Shown: positions 1-10,004, counted from the first letter of the stretch. The stretch: DNA of 64,000 nt from Streptococcus ratti FA-1 = DSM 20564 (GCF_000286075.1 NZ_AJTZ01000004.1:1-64000); one strand, 5' to 3'. Notes: generated by a model from the sequence alone, not told the origin. Numbers and translations are program-made.

Positions 1-1254
1 CACCCTTAAATATTTGGCCTCTCCATTTCCACGCTGATGAAGACCTTCCAGACTGCAATCCAATAAACTTTCAGTGAATTTTTTTATCTTTTCTCGATCT
101 TCTGTCTTTTCTTTCTTCTGACTAAAGCGCCGTCTCAACCCTTTGTAATCATGATGATAGACAGATAAAAAATCACTTGTCTGTAAAAATTTTTCCAAAT
201 TATCCAAATTTGCTAAAAGTCCGACATGAAAAGCAACAGGTGCAAAAGTTTGATCTAAGGGTTGAGTACAGACGCTGCGAAACTCAACGGTCCCACGCTT
301 AGTCAAATTTTGATACTGATAACTGCGATGACTGTCAAAATCAGTTTCTTGAGGAAACAGTGTTACCTTTTCTCCTTTAAGATTCCAAGCTGAAATGTCT
401 TTTTGCAGCAGGTAGTCTCTTGCACGAATCGGTTCAAAATAATAGACTTCCCCATTTCTTTCCGCAGTAAAAAGAGCTGAACCAGCAAGATAGTCAAAGA
501 AATCTTCCTCTGTTTTAAAACTTCTGCTATTGACACCGACATTCTCCTTAAAGACGCCGTGCATGGAATTCTCCCAAAAAATATCTCGTGAAATCTTAAA
601 CGGCCAGTTTTGTCCCCAAAACTCTGAATTGGCAAACAGATAGGCCTTAGCTGCTTCGATCTTATTAAAGGCATTAATGACACGCAGATAGTTATCTTTA
701 CTGACATCTAGCTGAACTTGATTTCCACAGATAAAAGATCCGTATTGAGGAAATTTATGAAAAAAGGGATCTTTTTTATTTTTAGATAGGGCTAAGAAAT
801 CCAGTAACATTTGATAGCGCGGCAGTTTAACTGCACTATTGTCATTTAAATTCCAATAAGGATGCACTCCAAAGCCTTGTATGGCATGATTATATTGGCC
901 TAAAAAATCCTGCACAGCCTCTAAATAATGATTAAATCTCTTTTCCGCATCCTGAATCTTTTTTACTTTTCCAAGAGCAAACTCTATCGTATTGTAAGAT
1001 ACCTCAAAGAGAATTCTGTCTTCTGTGCTCTTATTAACAAGCTGAACGGGCTGCCCATCTGTATCGCACTTTTCCACTTCAAAGGGAAGAACCTGAGGAA
1101 GATAAGACAGTAAAGCCTTTGTAACCCGCAGATCGGTCGCTTCCTGTTTTAAATTAACGATTGGAAATTCCAGTTCAACCCCTATGTAAGCTTCAGGAGA
1201 TTCTTTGATATTATCAAGGTATCGTCTTTTCAGTAAATCTATAGCTTTAGTCAT
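1..1254 (-). CDS. Glutamate-cysteine ligase-like protein (3' end outside window)
   Basis: The frame starts with ATG at 1254 and stays open for 418 codons to the window edge, so the C-terminus is missing. The N-terminus reads MTKAIDLLKRRY, followed by EAYIGVELEFPIVN and YNTIEFALGK, which resemble the glutamate/ATP-binding strands of GCS2-type glutamate-cysteine ligases; GTVEFRSVCTQP near residue 340 fits the same fold. Such enzymes join glutamate and cysteine, the first step of glutathione or related thiol synthesis. It is not the fused GshF protein. It has its own promoter and a GGGGG ribosome site and lies downstream of the ribosomal operon terminator. The substrate is inferred; another amino-acid ligase of the same fold is possible. 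Confidence 0.7.
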   Translation of the reverse strand, partial: MTKAIDLLKRRYLDNIKESPEAYIGVELEFPIVNLKQEATDLRVTKALLSYLPQVLPFEVEKCDTDGQPVQLVNKSTEDRILFEVSYNTIEFALGKVKKIQDAEKRFNHYLEAVQDFLGQYNHAIQGFGVHPYWNLNDNSAVKLPRYQMLLDFLALSKNKKDPFFHKFPQYGSFICGNQVQLDVSKDNYLRVINAFNKIEAAKAYLFANSEFWGQNWPFKISRDIFWENSMHGVFKENVGVNSRSFKTEEDFFDYLAGSALFTAERNGEVYYFEPIRARDYLLQKDISAWNLKGEKVTLFPQETDFDSHRSYQYQNLTKRGTVEFRSVCTQPLDQTFAPVAFHVGLLANLDNLEKFLQTSDFLSVYHHDYKGLRRRFSQKKEKTEDREKIKKFTESLLDCSLEGLHQRGNGEAKYLRV

Positions 1255-1280
1255 ATTCTGCCCCCAAGTGTTTGAGATTA

Positions 1281-1308
1281 ATTATAACAAAATTTCTAAA
1301 GAATTCAA
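1281..1308 (-). promoter_or_regulatory. Promoter of the glutamate-cysteine ligase-like gene
   Basis: On the minus strand TTGAAT (1303-1308) is followed after 16 bp by TATAAT (1281-1286), 27 bp ahead of the ATG. The -35 box touches the T-run of the preceding operon terminator, so termination and initiation are packed together. Confidence 0.65.
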
Positions 1309-1364
1309 AAAGCGCTTATTTAGGAAATGCTTCTAGCCTTAAAAACATTTCCTAAATAAACGCT
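1307..1364 (-). terminator. Terminator of the S10-spc-alpha operon
   Basis: A 19-bp stem (1311-1329 with 1346-1364, one G-U-type mismatch) closes a 16-nt loop and is followed on the minus strand by TTTTT. It lies 113 bp past the rplQ stop and is the first strong intrinsic terminator after the operon. Confidence 0.75.
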
Positions 1365-1375
1365 GACGCTTCAAT

Positions 1376-1464
1376 ATGATGAGTGTTCCACTAGGAGAGG
1401 CTCCTAGTGGCAGACCAGAGCTAGACTAAGAATTCTTAAAATTCCATCATCGTAACACTCAACA
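1376..1464. repeat. Nested inverted repeats between rplQ and its terminator
   Basis: CCACTAGGAG (1388-1397) and CTCCTAGTGG (1401-1410) form a perfect 10-bp hairpin with a 3-nt loop. TGAGTGTT and AACACTCA lie outside it, so a larger folded element is possible. There is no T-run, so this is not an intrinsic terminator. It may be a small intergenic repeat or a processing site. Confidence 0.45.
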
Positions 1465-1476
1465 AAATTGATGATC

Positions 1477-1863
1477 TTATACTAATTCAATAATTGCCAT
1501 TGGGGCAGCATCACCACGGCGCGGTTCTGTTTTCAGAATACGAGTGTAGCCGCCATTGCGTTCTGCATAACGCGGTGCAATTTCTGAAAAAAGTTTTTGA
1601 AGAGCTGTAGTTGACGTGTACTTATCACTAGCTTCATCATAGTTTTCAGATGCAATTTCGTTGCGAACGAATGCAGCCGCCTGACGACGGGCATGGAGAT
1701 CGCCGCGTTTACCAAGAGTAATCATTTTTTCAACTGTTTTGCGGATTTCTTTTGCACGAGCTTCTGTTGTTACAATAGATTCGTTGATAAGAAGATCAGT
1801 CGTTAAATCACGAAGCATTGCTTTACGTTGTGAGCTAGTACGTCCTAGTTTACGGTAAGCCAT
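1477..1863 (-). CDS. rplQ: 50S ribosomal protein L17
   Basis: The 128-aa protein opens [17 protein letters not shown], the L17 signature, and has the usual bacterial length. It binds 23S rRNA near the exit tunnel. It is the last gene of the alpha operon, 17 bp after rpoA, with an AGGAGG-type ribosome site in the gap. The strong hairpin at 1307-1364 lies downstream. Confidence 0.98.
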   Translation of the reverse strand: MAYRKLGRTSSQRKAMLRDLTTDLLINESIVTTEARAKEIRKTVEKMITLGKRGDLHARRQAAAFVRNEIASENYDEASDKYTSTTALQKLFSEIAPRYAERNGGYTRILKTEPRRGDAAPMAIIELV

Positions 1864-1880
1864 TATTTCCTCCTATATTA

Positions 1881-2819
1881 TTATTTATCGTTTTTTAATC
1901 CCAAACCAAGATCAGCAAGTTTTACTTTAACTTCCTCGAGGCTCTTGCGTCCAAGATTTCTAACCTTCATCATTTCAGGTTCAGTCTTTTCTGTTAAATC
2001 ATAGACTGTATTAATACCAGCACGCTTCAGACAGTTGTATGAACGTACTGATAAATCAAGTTCTTCAATCGTACGATCGAGTACTTTCTCATCAGAAACT
2101 TGTTCTGTTTCTTTCATGACATCCGTTGCTTTGGCAACTTCAGTTAAATCAGTGAAGAGATTTAAATGTTCAATCAAAACACGGGCAGATAAACCTAAAG
2201 CATCTTCAGGAATAATAGTCCCGTTGGTCATAATTTCGATTGTCAGTTTATCAAAGTTATCATTGCTGCCGACACGAGCAGGTTCAACCTGATAATTGAC
2301 TTTCTTAACCGGTGTATAGATAGAGTCTATCGCAAGTGTCCCAACCGGTGCATCGTCTTTTTTATTTTCTTCTGCTGGAATATAACCGCGATTAGTACCC
2401 ACAGTCAGAGTAGCTTTTAGGCTGGCACCTTCAGCAATAGTAAAGAGATAGTGGTCAGGATTAACAATTTCAATATCACTGTCTGTCAAAATATCTCCGG
2501 CAGTAATTTCTGCTGGACCTTCAACATCTAGTTCAATGATTTTTTCCTCTTCAACATAAGATTTTACAGCAAGCCCCTTAAGGTTCAGGATAATTTGCAT
2601 GACGTCTTCGCGCACACCTGGAACGGTATCAAATTCGTGTAGTACCCCGTCAATCTTAATTGACGTAACAGCTGCACCTGGAAGTGAAGACAAGAGTACC
2701 CGACGAAGAGAATTACCTAGAGTTGTACCATAGCCACGCTCAAGCGGTTCAATGACAAATCTGCCGTAATCTTTATTTTCATCAATTTTTGTTATTATTG
2801 GTTTTTCAAACTCAATCAT
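1881..2819 (-). CDS. rpoA: RNA polymerase subunit alpha
   Basis: The 312-aa protein has an N-terminal dimerisation and assembly domain (about 1-230, with [18 protein letters not shown] near residue 28) and a C-terminal domain (about 245-312) that contacts UP elements and activators; [14 protein letters not shown] is the helix-hairpin-helix core. It lies in the conserved rpsM-rpsK-rpoA-rplQ order. Length and both domains are normal. Confidence 0.99.
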   Translation of the reverse strand: MIEFEKPIITKIDENKDYGRFVIEPLERGYGTTLGNSLRRVLLSSLPGAAVTSIKIDGVLHEFDTVPGVREDVMQIILNLKGLAVKSYVEEEKIIELDVEGPAEITAGDILTDSDIEIVNPDHYLFTIAEGASLKATLTVGTNRGYIPAEENKKDDAPVGTLAIDSIYTPVKKVNYQVEPARVGSNDNFDKLTIEIMTNGTIIPEDALGLSARVLIEHLNLFTDLTEVAKATDVMKETEQVSDEKVLDRTIEELDLSVRSYNCLKRAGINTVYDLTEKTEPEMMKVRNLGRKSLEEVKVKLADLGLGLKNDK

Positions 2820-2864
2820 CTATTTTACTCCTCTAAAACATTCCTGTGTACTATGAGATTATGA

Positions 2865-3248
2865 TTATACACGACGGCGTTTTGGAGGACGAGCACCATT
2901 ATGCGGTACAGGAGTCACATCACGAATAGCTGTTACTTCCAGACCAGCAGCGGCAAGCGCACGAATAGCAGATTCACGACCTGAACCCGGCCCTTTTACG
3001 GTAACTTCAACAGTCTTTAGACCGTGTTCTTGAGCAGATTTAGCAGCAGCTTCTGCAGCCATTTGGGCAGCAAACGGAGTAGATTTACGTGAACCTTTGA
3101 ATCCAAGCGCACCGGCTGATGACCACGCAAGAGCATTACCATGCACATCTGTAATCATAACAATAGTGTTATTGAATGTAGCGTGAATATGGGCAATACC
3201 AGATTCAATATTTTTCTTCACACGACGTTTACGTGTTGGTTTAGCCAA
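2865..3248 (-). CDS. rpsK: 30S ribosomal protein S11
   Basis: A 127-aa protein carrying [14 protein letters not shown] and [13 protein letters not shown] and ending in the basic tail [14 protein letters not shown]11 forms part of the 30S platform near the mRNA exit. It lies 17 bp after rpsM. Confidence 0.98.
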   Translation of the reverse strand: MAKPTRKRRVKKNIESGIAHIHATFNNTIVMITDVHGNALAWSSAGALGFKGSRKSTPFAAQMAAEAAAKSAQEHGLKTVEVTVKGPGSGRESAIRALAAAGLEVTAIRDVTPVPHNGARPPKRRRV

Positions 3249-3265
3249 TTTTTTTACCTCCTATT

Positions 3266-3631
3266 TTATTTTTTCTTACCAGCAATCGCTACAGCTTTGC
3301 CTTTGCGAGTGCGAGCGTTATTTTTAGTATTTTGTCCACGGACAGGAAGTCCACGGCGGTGACGGATTCCGCGGTATGAACCGATTTCCATCAAACGTTT
3401 GATGTTGAGGTTAACTTCACGGCGAAGATCTCCTTCAACTTTAATTGCATCAACTTCGCGGCGGATAGCATCTTCTTGATCAGATGTCAAATCTTTAACA
3501 CGGATATCTTCTGAAACACCTGCTGCAGCAAGAATTTTTTTAGAAGTTGGCAAACCGATACCATACACATAAGTAAGTGATACGACTACACGTTTATCGT
3601 TTGGAATATCAACTCCAGCAATACGAGCCAT
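3266..3631 (-). CDS. rpsM: 30S ribosomal protein S13
   Basis: The 121-aa protein begins [14 protein letters not shown] and contains [17 protein letters not shown]13 sits in the 30S head, and its basic C-terminal tail reaches the P-site tRNA. A strong ribosome site (GGAGAAAA) precedes the ATG; rpmJ is 17 bp upstream. Confidence 0.98.
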
Positions 3632-3648
3632 TTTTTCTCCTTTCTATT

Positions 3649-3765
3649 TTAACCTTGACGTTGTTTGTGTTTTGGATTTGTCGGACAAATCACCATAACA
3701 CGGCCGTTGCGGCGAATCACTTTACAGTATTCGCAAATTGGTTTAACCGATGGTCTTACCTTCAT
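3649..3765 (-). CDS. rpmJ: 50S ribosomal protein L36
   Basis: A 38-codon gene read directly from the sequence: it begins [17 protein letters not shown] and ends NPKHKQRQG. Cys11, Cys14, Cys27 and His32 form the zinc site, so this is the C+ form. It sits between infA and rpsM in the canonical order and has an AGGGATAAGA ribosome site. Confidence 0.97.
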
Positions 3766-3788
3766 TCTTATCCCTCCATTTATTTCGA

Positions 3789-4007
3789 CTATTTAAAGCG
3801 GTATGTGATACGTCCGCGAGTCAAGTCATAAGGACTCATTTCAACAGTGACCTTATCACCTACCAAAATACGGATATAGTTCTTCCGGATTTTCCCAGAT
3901 ACGGTCGCTAAAATTTGATGTCCGTTTTCTAACTCGACTGTAAACATCGCATTCGGCATTGTTTCAACAACCTTGCCTTCAATTTCAATCACATCTTCTT
4001 TTGCCAC
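3789..4007 (-). CDS. infA: Translation initiation factor IF-1
   Basis: This 72-aa single OB-fold protein ([13 protein letters not shown], ending GRITYRFK) occupies the 30S A-site during initiation. The initiator codon is GTG (4005-4007), preceded by a GGGGGG ribosome site. It lies between adk and rpmJ. Confidence 0.98.
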
Positions 4008-4122
4008 GCAAAAGCCCCCCTAAATTTCGATTTGATGTCCTCTGAGCACAGAGGTAACAATTATAAGTCAGACTAGCTTATTCTATCACTCTTTGCAATA
4101 AAAATCAAGCCACTAAGCTGAT

Positions 4123-4761
4123 TTATTTTAAATTTGACAAAACCTTGTCAATAGCTTCAAAGACTAGTTCAATATCTTGATCTCCTTCGATATCATGAAC
4201 CAATCCTTCAGCACGATAATATTCAATGATCGGCTGACCCTGAGCAATATTAACATCCAAACGGCGTTTGACAGCTTCCGGTTTGTCATCCTCGCGTTGA
4301 TAGTAATCCTCTTCATTGTAATCAGCAGGGGGATTAAAAACTTTATGGAACGTTTCACCAGTCTTACGATTGATAATACGTCCGCTCAAACGCTCAACTA
4401 ATTTGTCAGCTGCAATCTCAATGTTGACCACTGCATCTAATTTTAGGCCAAGTTCCTTCAAGATAGCAGTCAGCACTTCTGCCTGTTCCAAAGTTCGTGG
4501 GTAGCCATCAAGAAGGAAACCTTTTTCTTTGATGTCTTCTTGCGCCAGACGTTCTTTGACAATACCATTAGTCACCTCATCAGGAACCAAGTCTCCCTTG
4601 TCCATGTATGACTTAGCTAACAGGCCCAGCTCTGTTTGATTGGCGATGGCAGCGCGGAACATATCTCCTGTTGAGATATGAACAAGGCCAAATTTTTCAA
4701 CAATTTTAACTGCCTGAGTTCCTTTCCCAGCACCCGGCAAACCCATAATTAAAAGATTCAT
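4123..4761 (-). CDS. adk: Adenylate kinase
   Basis: The 212-aa protein has the P-loop [11 protein letters not shown] at residues 7-17, the NMP-binding segment after [18 protein letters not shown] near residue 85 and a LID region beginning [10 protein letters not shown]. It interconverts AMP, ADP and ATP. The LID lacks the four zinc cysteines found in bacilli, as is usual in streptococci. It lies between secY and infA. Confidence 0.98.
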   Translation of the reverse strand: MNLLIMGLPGAGKGTQAVKIVEKFGLVHISTGDMFRAAIANQTELGLLAKSYMDKGDLVPDEVTNGIVKERLAQEDIKEKGFLLDGYPRTLEQAEVLTAILKELGLKLDAVVNIEIAADKLVERLSGRIINRKTGETFHKVFNPPADYNEEDYYQREDDKPEAVKRRLDVNIAQGQPIIEYYRAEGLVHDIEGDQDIELVFEAIDKVLSNLK

Positions 4762-4956
4762 GATAGTCTCCTTATTTTGTTTTCAAATAAATCTGCCAGT
4801 TTGGCAAACTTATTAAAAAGCAAAATAGAAGGGAGCAGAATATGAACTCCGAAAAAACCAGAGAATTCATTATTCTGCCCCCGCAGCCTTGCCCGCCTTG
4901 CTGGGCAAACAACTTCCGCATTTTTTAATGCTCTGTTATAAATGCTGCTCTATAGT
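4762..4956. other. secY-adk spacer with hairpins
   Basis: GCAGAAT near 4834 pairs with ATTCTGC near 4870, with a further GAACTC/GAGAATTC pairing inside. A second small GC-rich hairpin (GCCC/GGGC) lies near 4890. No open frame or convincing promoter was seen. This could be an attenuation or processing site between secY and adk. Confidence 0.4.
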
Positions 4957-6261
4957 CTATTCTGCAGTATTCATGAAACCAACATACTGTCTCTTCAAAA
5001 GATAGCCTTCCAGCTGTTTCATTCCTTCAATACCTGTTGAAATAACAATCAAGAGACTGGTTCCTCCCAGAGCTACGCTTGATGATAAATCAAACTGCTG
5101 CTGAGCAACAATGGGGCTCAGGGCAACAAAGGCCAAGAAAACGGAACCGATTGTAGCAAGCTTTTTAAGGAGCGATGACAAGTACTCTTCTGTTTCGCGG
5201 CCAGGTCTGACACTCGGAATATAGGAAGCATTCTTTTGCAGATTCTCTGCTGTCTTTTCCGGATTCACCTGTACAAAAGTATAGAAGAATGAGAAAAGAA
5301 CAATGAGAACAGCATAGACAGCCATTCCTGTCGGATTAGTGTAAGACAGCCACTCTTGCAAGGTTGTCATCCAAGGAATATCTCGGCCGTGTTGGAAAAA
5401 CGGCAATATTGTACTTGGAATAGTTGTAATGGAACTTGCAAAGATGACCGGAATAACTCCGGCTGGATTTATCTTCAAAGGAAGATAGGAATTAGTAGGC
5501 GCACCTTGGGCCAACTTAGTATATTGAATTGGAATTTTATACTCTGCCTGCTGAACAAATGTTGTAAAGAAGATAATGATCAGACTGGCTAAAATCAGTA
5601 AGCCTACAAAAATCAGAGAATTTGTCATCTCATCCGAGCGGATATTGACAAAATAATCTTCATAGACTGATTTAATGGTCCCAGGTATAGAAGAAATAAT
5701 CCCTGCAAAGATAATCATCGACACACCATTGCCGAAACCTTTATCAGAAATTTGATCCCCAAGCCAAGTCACAATCACACTTCCTGCAGTTAAAACAGCA
5801 CCAATTAAAAGGAATGTTTGCAGATTGGGAGTTGATACAATACCGACACTAGAGAGTGCATTGAAACCGTAAGCAATACCAATAGATTGGAAGAAAGCAA
5901 GAACCAACGAAATATAGCGCGTTGCCTGATTAAGTTTACGGCGTCCAACTTCGCCTTGCTTCCCCCATTCAACAAACTTAGGCAATATATCCATTTGTAA
6001 GAGCTGAACCACAATTGACGCGGTAATATAAGGGCTGACCCCCATGGAGAAAACCGAAAAGTTACTCATGGCATTACCACTGACCAAGTTTAGCATGTTT
6101 AAAAATGGCAGATCACTTATTTGTTCAAGACTTTTAGCATTGATGCCTGGTACGGTGATGTGTGTACCAACACGAAATACAAAGATGATAAAAATAGTAA
6201 AGAAAATCTTTTTTCTAACACTTTTCACCTTTAGGGCGTCTTTTAAAAGTCTAAAAAACAT
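4957..6261 (-). CDS. secY: Preprotein translocase subunit SecY
   Basis: The 434-aa membrane protein has ten hydrophobic segments and opens [19 protein letters not shown]. It is the channel subunit of the Sec translocon. GRRKLNQATRYIS marks a conserved cytosolic loop, and the C-terminal region contains YVGFMNTAE. Its start overlaps the rplO stop by one base (TAATG), so the two are translationally coupled. Confidence 0.98.
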   Translation of the reverse strand: MFFRLLKDALKVKSVRKKIFFTIFIIFVFRVGTHITVPGINAKSLEQISDLPFLNMLNLVSGNAMSNFSVFSMGVSPYITASIVVQLLQMDILPKFVEWGKQGEVGRRKLNQATRYISLVLAFFQSIGIAYGFNALSSVGIVSTPNLQTFLLIGAVLTAGSVIVTWLGDQISDKGFGNGVSMIIFAGIISSIPGTIKSVYEDYFVNIRSDEMTNSLIFVGLLILASLIIIFFTTFVQQAEYKIPIQYTKLAQGAPTNSYLPLKINPAGVIPVIFASSITTIPSTILPFFQHGRDIPWMTTLQEWLSYTNPTGMAVYAVLIVLFSFFYTFVQVNPEKTAENLQKNASYIPSVRPGRETEEYLSSLLKKLATIGSVFLAFVALSPIVAQQQFDLSSSVALGGTSLLIVISTGIEGMKQLEGYLLKRQYVGFMNTAE

Positions 6262-6701
6262 TAGATCACCTCGATTGAACCACCTTTAGCAGTGATTGCT
6301 GCTTCAGCAGATTTTGAGAATTTAGCTGCTTTAACAGTTAATTTTTTAGTTAATTCGCCATTACCAAGAATTTTAATTCCTGATTTTTCATTGCGAACGA
6401 TTTTTGCTTCTTTAAGAAGAGCAGGAGTAACCTCTGTACCGTCCTCAAAGACGTTTAATTTGTCAAGGTTAACAAGCGCATATTCTTTAGCATTGATATT
6501 TGTAAAGCCACGTTTTGGAAGACGACGGAACAATGGAGTTTGTCCACCTTCAAATCCTGGACGGATACTGCCGCCGCTGCGGGATTTTTGACCTTTTTGA
6601 CCGCGGCCTGCAGTCTTACCGTTACCTGATGACGAACCGCGGCCGACACGGTTGCGAACTTTGCGAGAACCTTCTGCAGGTTTTAATTCATGAAGCTTCA
6701 T
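6261..6701 (-). CDS. rplO: 50S ribosomal protein L15
   Basis: The 146-aa protein begins [20 protein letters not shown], with the glycine/arginine-rich N-terminal extension that threads into 23S rRNA. It lies between rpmD and secY, but the gap to rpmD is unusually long at 256 bp. Confidence 0.98.
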   Translation of the reverse strand: MKLHELKPAEGSRKVRNRVGRGSSSGNGKTAGRGQKGQKSRSGGSIRPGFEGGQTPLFRRLPKRGFTNINAKEYALVNLDKLNVFEDGTEVTPALLKEAKIVRNEKSGIKILGNGELTKKLTVKAAKFSKSAEAAITAKGGSIEVI

Positions 6702-6957
6702 TTAAATTTTTCTCCTTATTTGTAAAATGCTAACGCCTTCACAGGGGAAAAGGTGTTCCCTGTAAAGACTCGCCTATACGATTTTATATTGCAGTCAAGC
6801 CGCAGTGATAAATCGCTGCGACTTGATAACTTTTAGCAGCTGACTGTGCAGCTCCTTCCAGCCAAAGCTGGGAGTATCTGTACAGTCAGCCTAGCAGGAA
6901 CAAGCATGAAAGTATTTTTGAGAAAGCTGGATTTCTCATCACTTCAGCTGCTTGGCC
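6702..6957. other. Hairpin-rich spacer between rpmD and rplO
   Basis: This 256-bp gap interrupts two normally adjacent genes. It holds several inverted pairs: ACAGGG/CCCTGT near 6740-6762, CGCAG/CGCTGCG near 6802-6822, and the perfect 9-bp pair GCTGACTGT/ACAGTCAGC near 6838-6889. No open frame is convincing. It looks like an inserted structured element. Confidence 0.45.
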
Positions 6958-7140
6958 TTATTTAACTTCTTCTACAGTCACTAAGTGTGAAACTTTGTTG
7001 ACCATACCGCGAATAGCTGGGCTGTCTTCTTTAACAACTGAGCTGTTCAATTTACCAAGTCCAAGGGCAACAACTGTTTTACGCTGTGCAGGGATGCGGC
7101 CGATTGGAGACTTAGTCAAAGTAATTTTAATTTGTGCCAT
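6958..7140 (-). CDS. rpmD: 50S ribosomal protein L30
   Basis: A 60-aa protein ([20 protein letters not shown]), the normal short bacterial L30. It follows rpsE by 13 bp with an AAAGGAGAAG ribosome site. Confidence 0.98.
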   Translation of the reverse strand: MAQIKITLTKSPIGRIPAQRKTVVALGLGKLNSSVVKEDSPAIRGMVNKVSHLVTVEEVK

Positions 7141-7153
7141 GACTTCTCCTTTC

Positions 7154-7648
7154 TTATGCTAAATCAGATACTGAAACACCGCGAAGAGCAGCAACTTCTT
7201 CTGCACGCTTAAGCTGTTTTAATCCTTCAACCGTTGCACGAACAATATTGATTGGTGTGTTTGAACCAAGTGATTTAGATGTAACATCTGCCACACCGGC
7301 CAATTCCACAACGGCACGGACAGCACCGCCCGCAGCAACTCCGGCACCTTCTACAGCCGGTTTCAGCAAGACACGAGCTCCGCCAAATTCTGAACGTACT
7401 TCGTGAGGAATTGTTGTTCCAACCATTGGTACTTCAATCATATTTTTCTTAGCAGTATCGACTGCCTTACGAATAGCTTCTGGTACTTCTTGAGCTTTGC
7501 CGGTACCAAAACCTACACGGCCGTTACGATCTCCAACAACTACAAGAGCAGCAAAGCGAAGACGACGTCCGCCTTTTACAACTTTTGTAACACGGTTAAT
7601 TGCAACAACGCGTTCTTCAAGTTCTACTGCATTATCTTTAAATGCCAT
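7154..7648 (-). CDS. rpsE: 30S ribosomal protein S5
   Basis: The 164-aa protein contains the S5 double-stranded-RNA-binding fold ([20 protein letters not shown] at about 12-31) and the C-terminal domain. It helps translational accuracy and 16S folding. It lies between rplR and rpmD. Confidence 0.98.
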   Translation of the reverse strand: MAFKDNAVELEERVVAINRVTKVVKGGRRLRFAALVVVGDRNGRVGFGTGKAQEVPEAIRKAVDTAKKNMIEVPMVGTTIPHEVRSEFGGARVLLKPAVEGAGVAAGGAVRAVVELAGVADVTSKSLGSNTPINIVRATVEGLKQLKRAEEVAALRGVSVSDLA

Positions 7649-7666
7649 TATTAAGTGTCCTCCCTA

Positions 7667-8023
7667 TTAGAATTTCAATCCGTTTTCACGAGCTGCATCA
7701 GCCAAAGCTTTAACACGTCCGTGATAGAGATATCCACCGCGGTCAAACACCACTTCAGAAATACCTTTAGCTACTGCGCGTTCAGCAACGAGTTTACCAA
7801 CAACCTCGGCTTGTTCTGTTTTAGTTCCTTTTGAAACTTCTTTGTCAAGAGTTGAAGCACTTGCGAGCGTTACACCCGCTACGTCATCAATTACTTGAGC
7901 GTAGATGCCTGTATTAGAACGGAAAATGTTCAAACGTGGGCGATCAGCAGTTCCAGAGAGTTTACCGCGAACGCGACGATGGCGTTTTTGACGGATTTTA
8001 TTTTTATCTGGTTTCGAAATCAC
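7667..8023 (-). CDS. rplR: 50S ribosomal protein L18
   Basis: The 118-aa protein opens [20 protein letters not shown] and ends [11 protein letters not shown]; it binds 5S rRNA. The initiator is GTG, with an AGAGGTAAAAATT ribosome site before it. It follows rplF by 88 bp. Confidence 0.97.
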   Translation of the reverse strand: MISKPDKNKIRQKRHRRVRGKLSGTADRPRLNIFRSNTGIYAQVIDDVAGVTLASASTLDKEVSKGTKTEQAEVVGKLVAERAVAKGISEVVFDRGGYLYHGRVKALADAARENGLKF

Positions 8024-8111
8024 AATTTTTACCTCTTAAATTTTATAATTATCAAACTGACAAAGTTGTTTTATAGCAGTGTAATATCTTACACATACTA
8101 TTAAACCGATT

Positions 8112-8648
8112 CTATTTACCTGTTTTACCTTCTTTGCGGCGTACGTATTCACCAACGTAACGGATACCCTTGCCTTTATATGGTTCAGGAGCACGGAGTC
8201 CGCGAATATAAGCAGCTGTCTGACCGACAACTTCTTTATTAATTCCGTTTACAACGATAGCTGTAGCAGAGGGTACCTCAAAAGTGATACCTTCTGGAGC
8301 TTCCACTTCATCTTGGTGAGATTTACCAACGGAAAGCACAAGTTTTTTCCCCTGAAGCTGAGCACGGTAACCGACACCCTGCATTTCAAGTTCTTTTTTG
8401 AAACCTTCAGAAACACCAACAACCATGTTATTCAAGTTAGCACGAGCTGTACCATGGATGGTTTTCATTCCTTTAGAATCGTTTGGACGGTGAAGAGATA
8501 CTTCAGTACCTTCAACCTTGATTTCAATATCTTTTGGAAACTCACGAGTCAGTTCCCCTTTAGGTCCTTTTACAGTAACCACATTGTCTTTGTTGCTGAG
8601 TTCTACACCAGCAGGCAATGTAATCACTTTATTACCAATACGTGACAT
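8112..8648 (-). CDS. rplF: 50S ribosomal protein L6
   Basis: This 178-aa two-domain protein begins [16 protein letters not shown] and ends near [20 protein letters not shown] [12 protein letters not shown] is the C-terminal signature. L6 contacts the GTPase-associated region. The 437-bp gap upstream contains a dispersed repeat. Confidence 0.98.
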   Translation of the reverse strand: MSRIGNKVITLPAGVELSNKDNVVTVKGPKGELTREFPKDIEIKVEGTEVSLHRPNDSKGMKTIHGTARANLNNMVVGVSEGFKKELEMQGVGYRAQLQGKKLVLSVGKSHQDEVEAPEGITFEVPSATAIVVNGINKEVVGQTAAYIRGLRAPEPYKGKGIRYVGEYVRRKEGKTGK

Positions 8649-9085
8649 ATTTTCTTTTCTCCTGTTAGATTATCAGGCCGCTTGAGCGACTAGTTTTCAC
8701 GGGGCAAACAAGATACAAAGTCGTGAAGCAACTCGAAGAAAAATAAGCGGTAAGTCCGAAATCTTTGATTTCGTAGACGCATCCTCGTCAGAACGACTAG
8801 GACTTTCCTGACCGAAGGGCAGAGAAAGTTCAGACGTTTACGACGCATAAAGTGAATATTTCTGAAACTACTTTTCACTTTTTTCAAAGAGTTGTAGGCG
8901 TGTTCAATTAGTGTATCTTGTTCATGTTTGGCTACATGACACCATCAAATCACATTATGAAATTTGATAGCATCATCATTTTAGGTTTCAATTTCTAAAT
9001 GGGACAAGGCAGAGCAACGCGGGCTATACTCAAGTATACCAAGATGCTCTAACACAGGCCCATAACGAAATCGGAAGCTAAAAGA
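8649..9085. other. 437-bp spacer between rpsH and rplF
   Basis: Most of this gap is the dispersed repeat at 8712-8910. The remainder, about 8930-9085, has short inverted segments (for example ATCAAATCACATTATGAAATTTGAT) but no gene. A 65-codon frame inside it is not accepted as coding. In most streptococci these genes are nearly contiguous. Confidence 0.6.
8712..8910 (+). repeat. Dispersed intergenic repeat, copy 1 (long form)
   Basis: It begins GATACAAAGTCGTGAAGC and ends GTAGGCGTGTTCAATTA, matching the ends of the other copies here. AACAAGATAC just before it and GTATCTTGTT just after it form a perfect 10-bp terminal inverted repeat, suggesting a small mobile-type unit. It lies inside the spc operon in the anti-transcription orientation. 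Confidence 0.65.
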
Positions 9086-9484
9086 TTACCAAACGTAAGC
9101 AATCACTTCGCCGCCAATATTCTTTTGACGGGCTTCTTTGTCAGTCAAAAGACCTTCCGAAGTTGAAATGATAGCAATTCCAAGTCCGTTAAGAACCTTA
9201 GGAACATTTTGGCTTTTCGCATAAATACGAAGACCTGGTTTAGAAATGCGCTTTAGGCCAGTAATAACTTTTTCACCATTTTGTCCGTATTTAAGAAAAA
9301 CACGAATGATGCCTTGTTTGTCATCTTCAACGACTTCAACATTTTTTACAAAGCCTTCACGCTTAAGAATTTCAGCAATTCCTTTTTTGATGTTTGATGC
9401 AGGAGCTTCGACAACGCTGTGGTTTGCTTGGTTAGCATTGCGGATGCGTGTCAGAAAGTCTGCAATTGGGTCAGTCATAACCAT
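9086..9484 (-). CDS. rpsH: 30S ribosomal protein S8
   Basis: The 132-aa protein begins [19 protein letters not shown] and ends [16 protein letters not shown]...EVIAYVW. S8 binds the central domain of 16S rRNA and in many bacteria autoregulates the spc operon. Large repeat-bearing gaps flank it on both sides. Confidence 0.98.
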   Translation of the reverse strand: MVMTDPIADFLTRIRNANQANHSVVEAPASNIKKGIAEILKREGFVKNVEVVEDDKQGIIRVFLKYGQNGEKVITGLKRISKPGLRIYAKSQNVPKVLNGLGIAIISTSEGLLTDKEARQKNIGGEVIAYVW

Positions 9485-9588
9485 TTGATTTTTTCTCCTC
9501 TTACTAGTAGTTTGATTTTTTCACTTGCTAGTTAATGTCGCCCGAGTGGGCTGGTTGTATGCTTCTCAGACGAAAAGCTAATTTGAAC

Positions 9589-9685
9589 TCGCCCTATGAA
9601 CTGTGCAAAATAGATAAATCGACTCGTTTGCAAGCAAACATCTTCGATTTCCTAATTTTGCTTTGTTCACCACGGGCTTAGTATC
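9589..9685 (-). repeat. Dispersed intergenic repeat, copy 2
   Basis: Read on the minus strand it starts GATACTAAGCCCGT, has AAAATTAGGAAATCGA in the middle, then TTTATCTATTTTGCACAG, and ends GAGTTCAAATTA. All blocks occur in the same order in copies 7 and 8. Confidence 0.6.
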
Positions 9686-9688
9686 ATA

Positions 9689-9797
9689 ATTTTTGAGCAC
9701 GGACTAAAATCCTAGTGAAAAAGATAGGCTTTCTCAAAGTCTAATGACTTCTGCGGCAGCCTCCTATTTTCATACGGATTTTTACGTCCTTTGCATC
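9689..9797 (-). repeat. Dispersed intergenic repeat, copy 3
   Basis: Read on the minus strand it starts GATGCAAAGGACGTAAAAATC, contains CGTATGAAAATAGGA and CACTAGGATTTTAGTC, and ends CGTGCTCAAAAATT. It closely matches copy 6 at 43849, including the ATCCGTAT and CTAGGATTTTAG blocks. It is in tandem with copy 2. Confidence 0.6.
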
Positions 9798-9803
9798 ATC
9801 ATT

Positions 9804-9989
9804 TTACCAAGACGCTTTGGTAACGCCAGGGATTTGTCCTTTGTATGCTAATTCACGGAAGCAAACACGGCAAAGTTTAAATTTGCGGTAGACTGAATGC
9901 GGCCGGCCGCATTTTTCACAGCGAGTGTAAGCTTGCGTTGAAAATTTTGCTGGGCGTTTGCTCTTAGCAATCATAGATTTTTTAGCCAA
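9804..9989 (-). CDS. rpsN: 30S ribosomal protein S14, zinc (type Z) form
   Basis: A 61-aa protein with CEKC and CRVC motifs (residues 24-27 and 40-43) that bind zinc, the short form typical of Firmicutes. It assembles into the 30S head. It lies 15 bp after rplE. Confidence 0.97.
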   Translation of the reverse strand: MAKKSMIAKSKRPAKFSTQAYTRCEKCGRPHSVYRKFKLCRVCFRELAYKGQIPGVTKASW

Positions 9990-10004
9990 ATTTAAACCTC
10001 CTTA

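Larger units (their letters stand above)
9485..9803. other. 319-bp spacer between rpsN and rpsH
   Basis: The spacer holds two tandem copies of the dispersed repeat (9589-9685 and 9689-9797), both in the transcribed orientation. The remaining ~100 bp nearest rpsH carries its ribosome site and no gene. Confidence 0.6.

Noticed and set aside
2035..2292. Plus-strand frames opposite rpoA, rpl/rps, purH and purL genes
   Set aside because: All are mirror frames of strongly conserved genes, without ribosome sites or promoters.
8690..8887. 65-codon frame between rpsH and rplF
   Set aside because: It lies wholly inside dispersed repeat copy 1 and has Arg/Leu-rich random composition.
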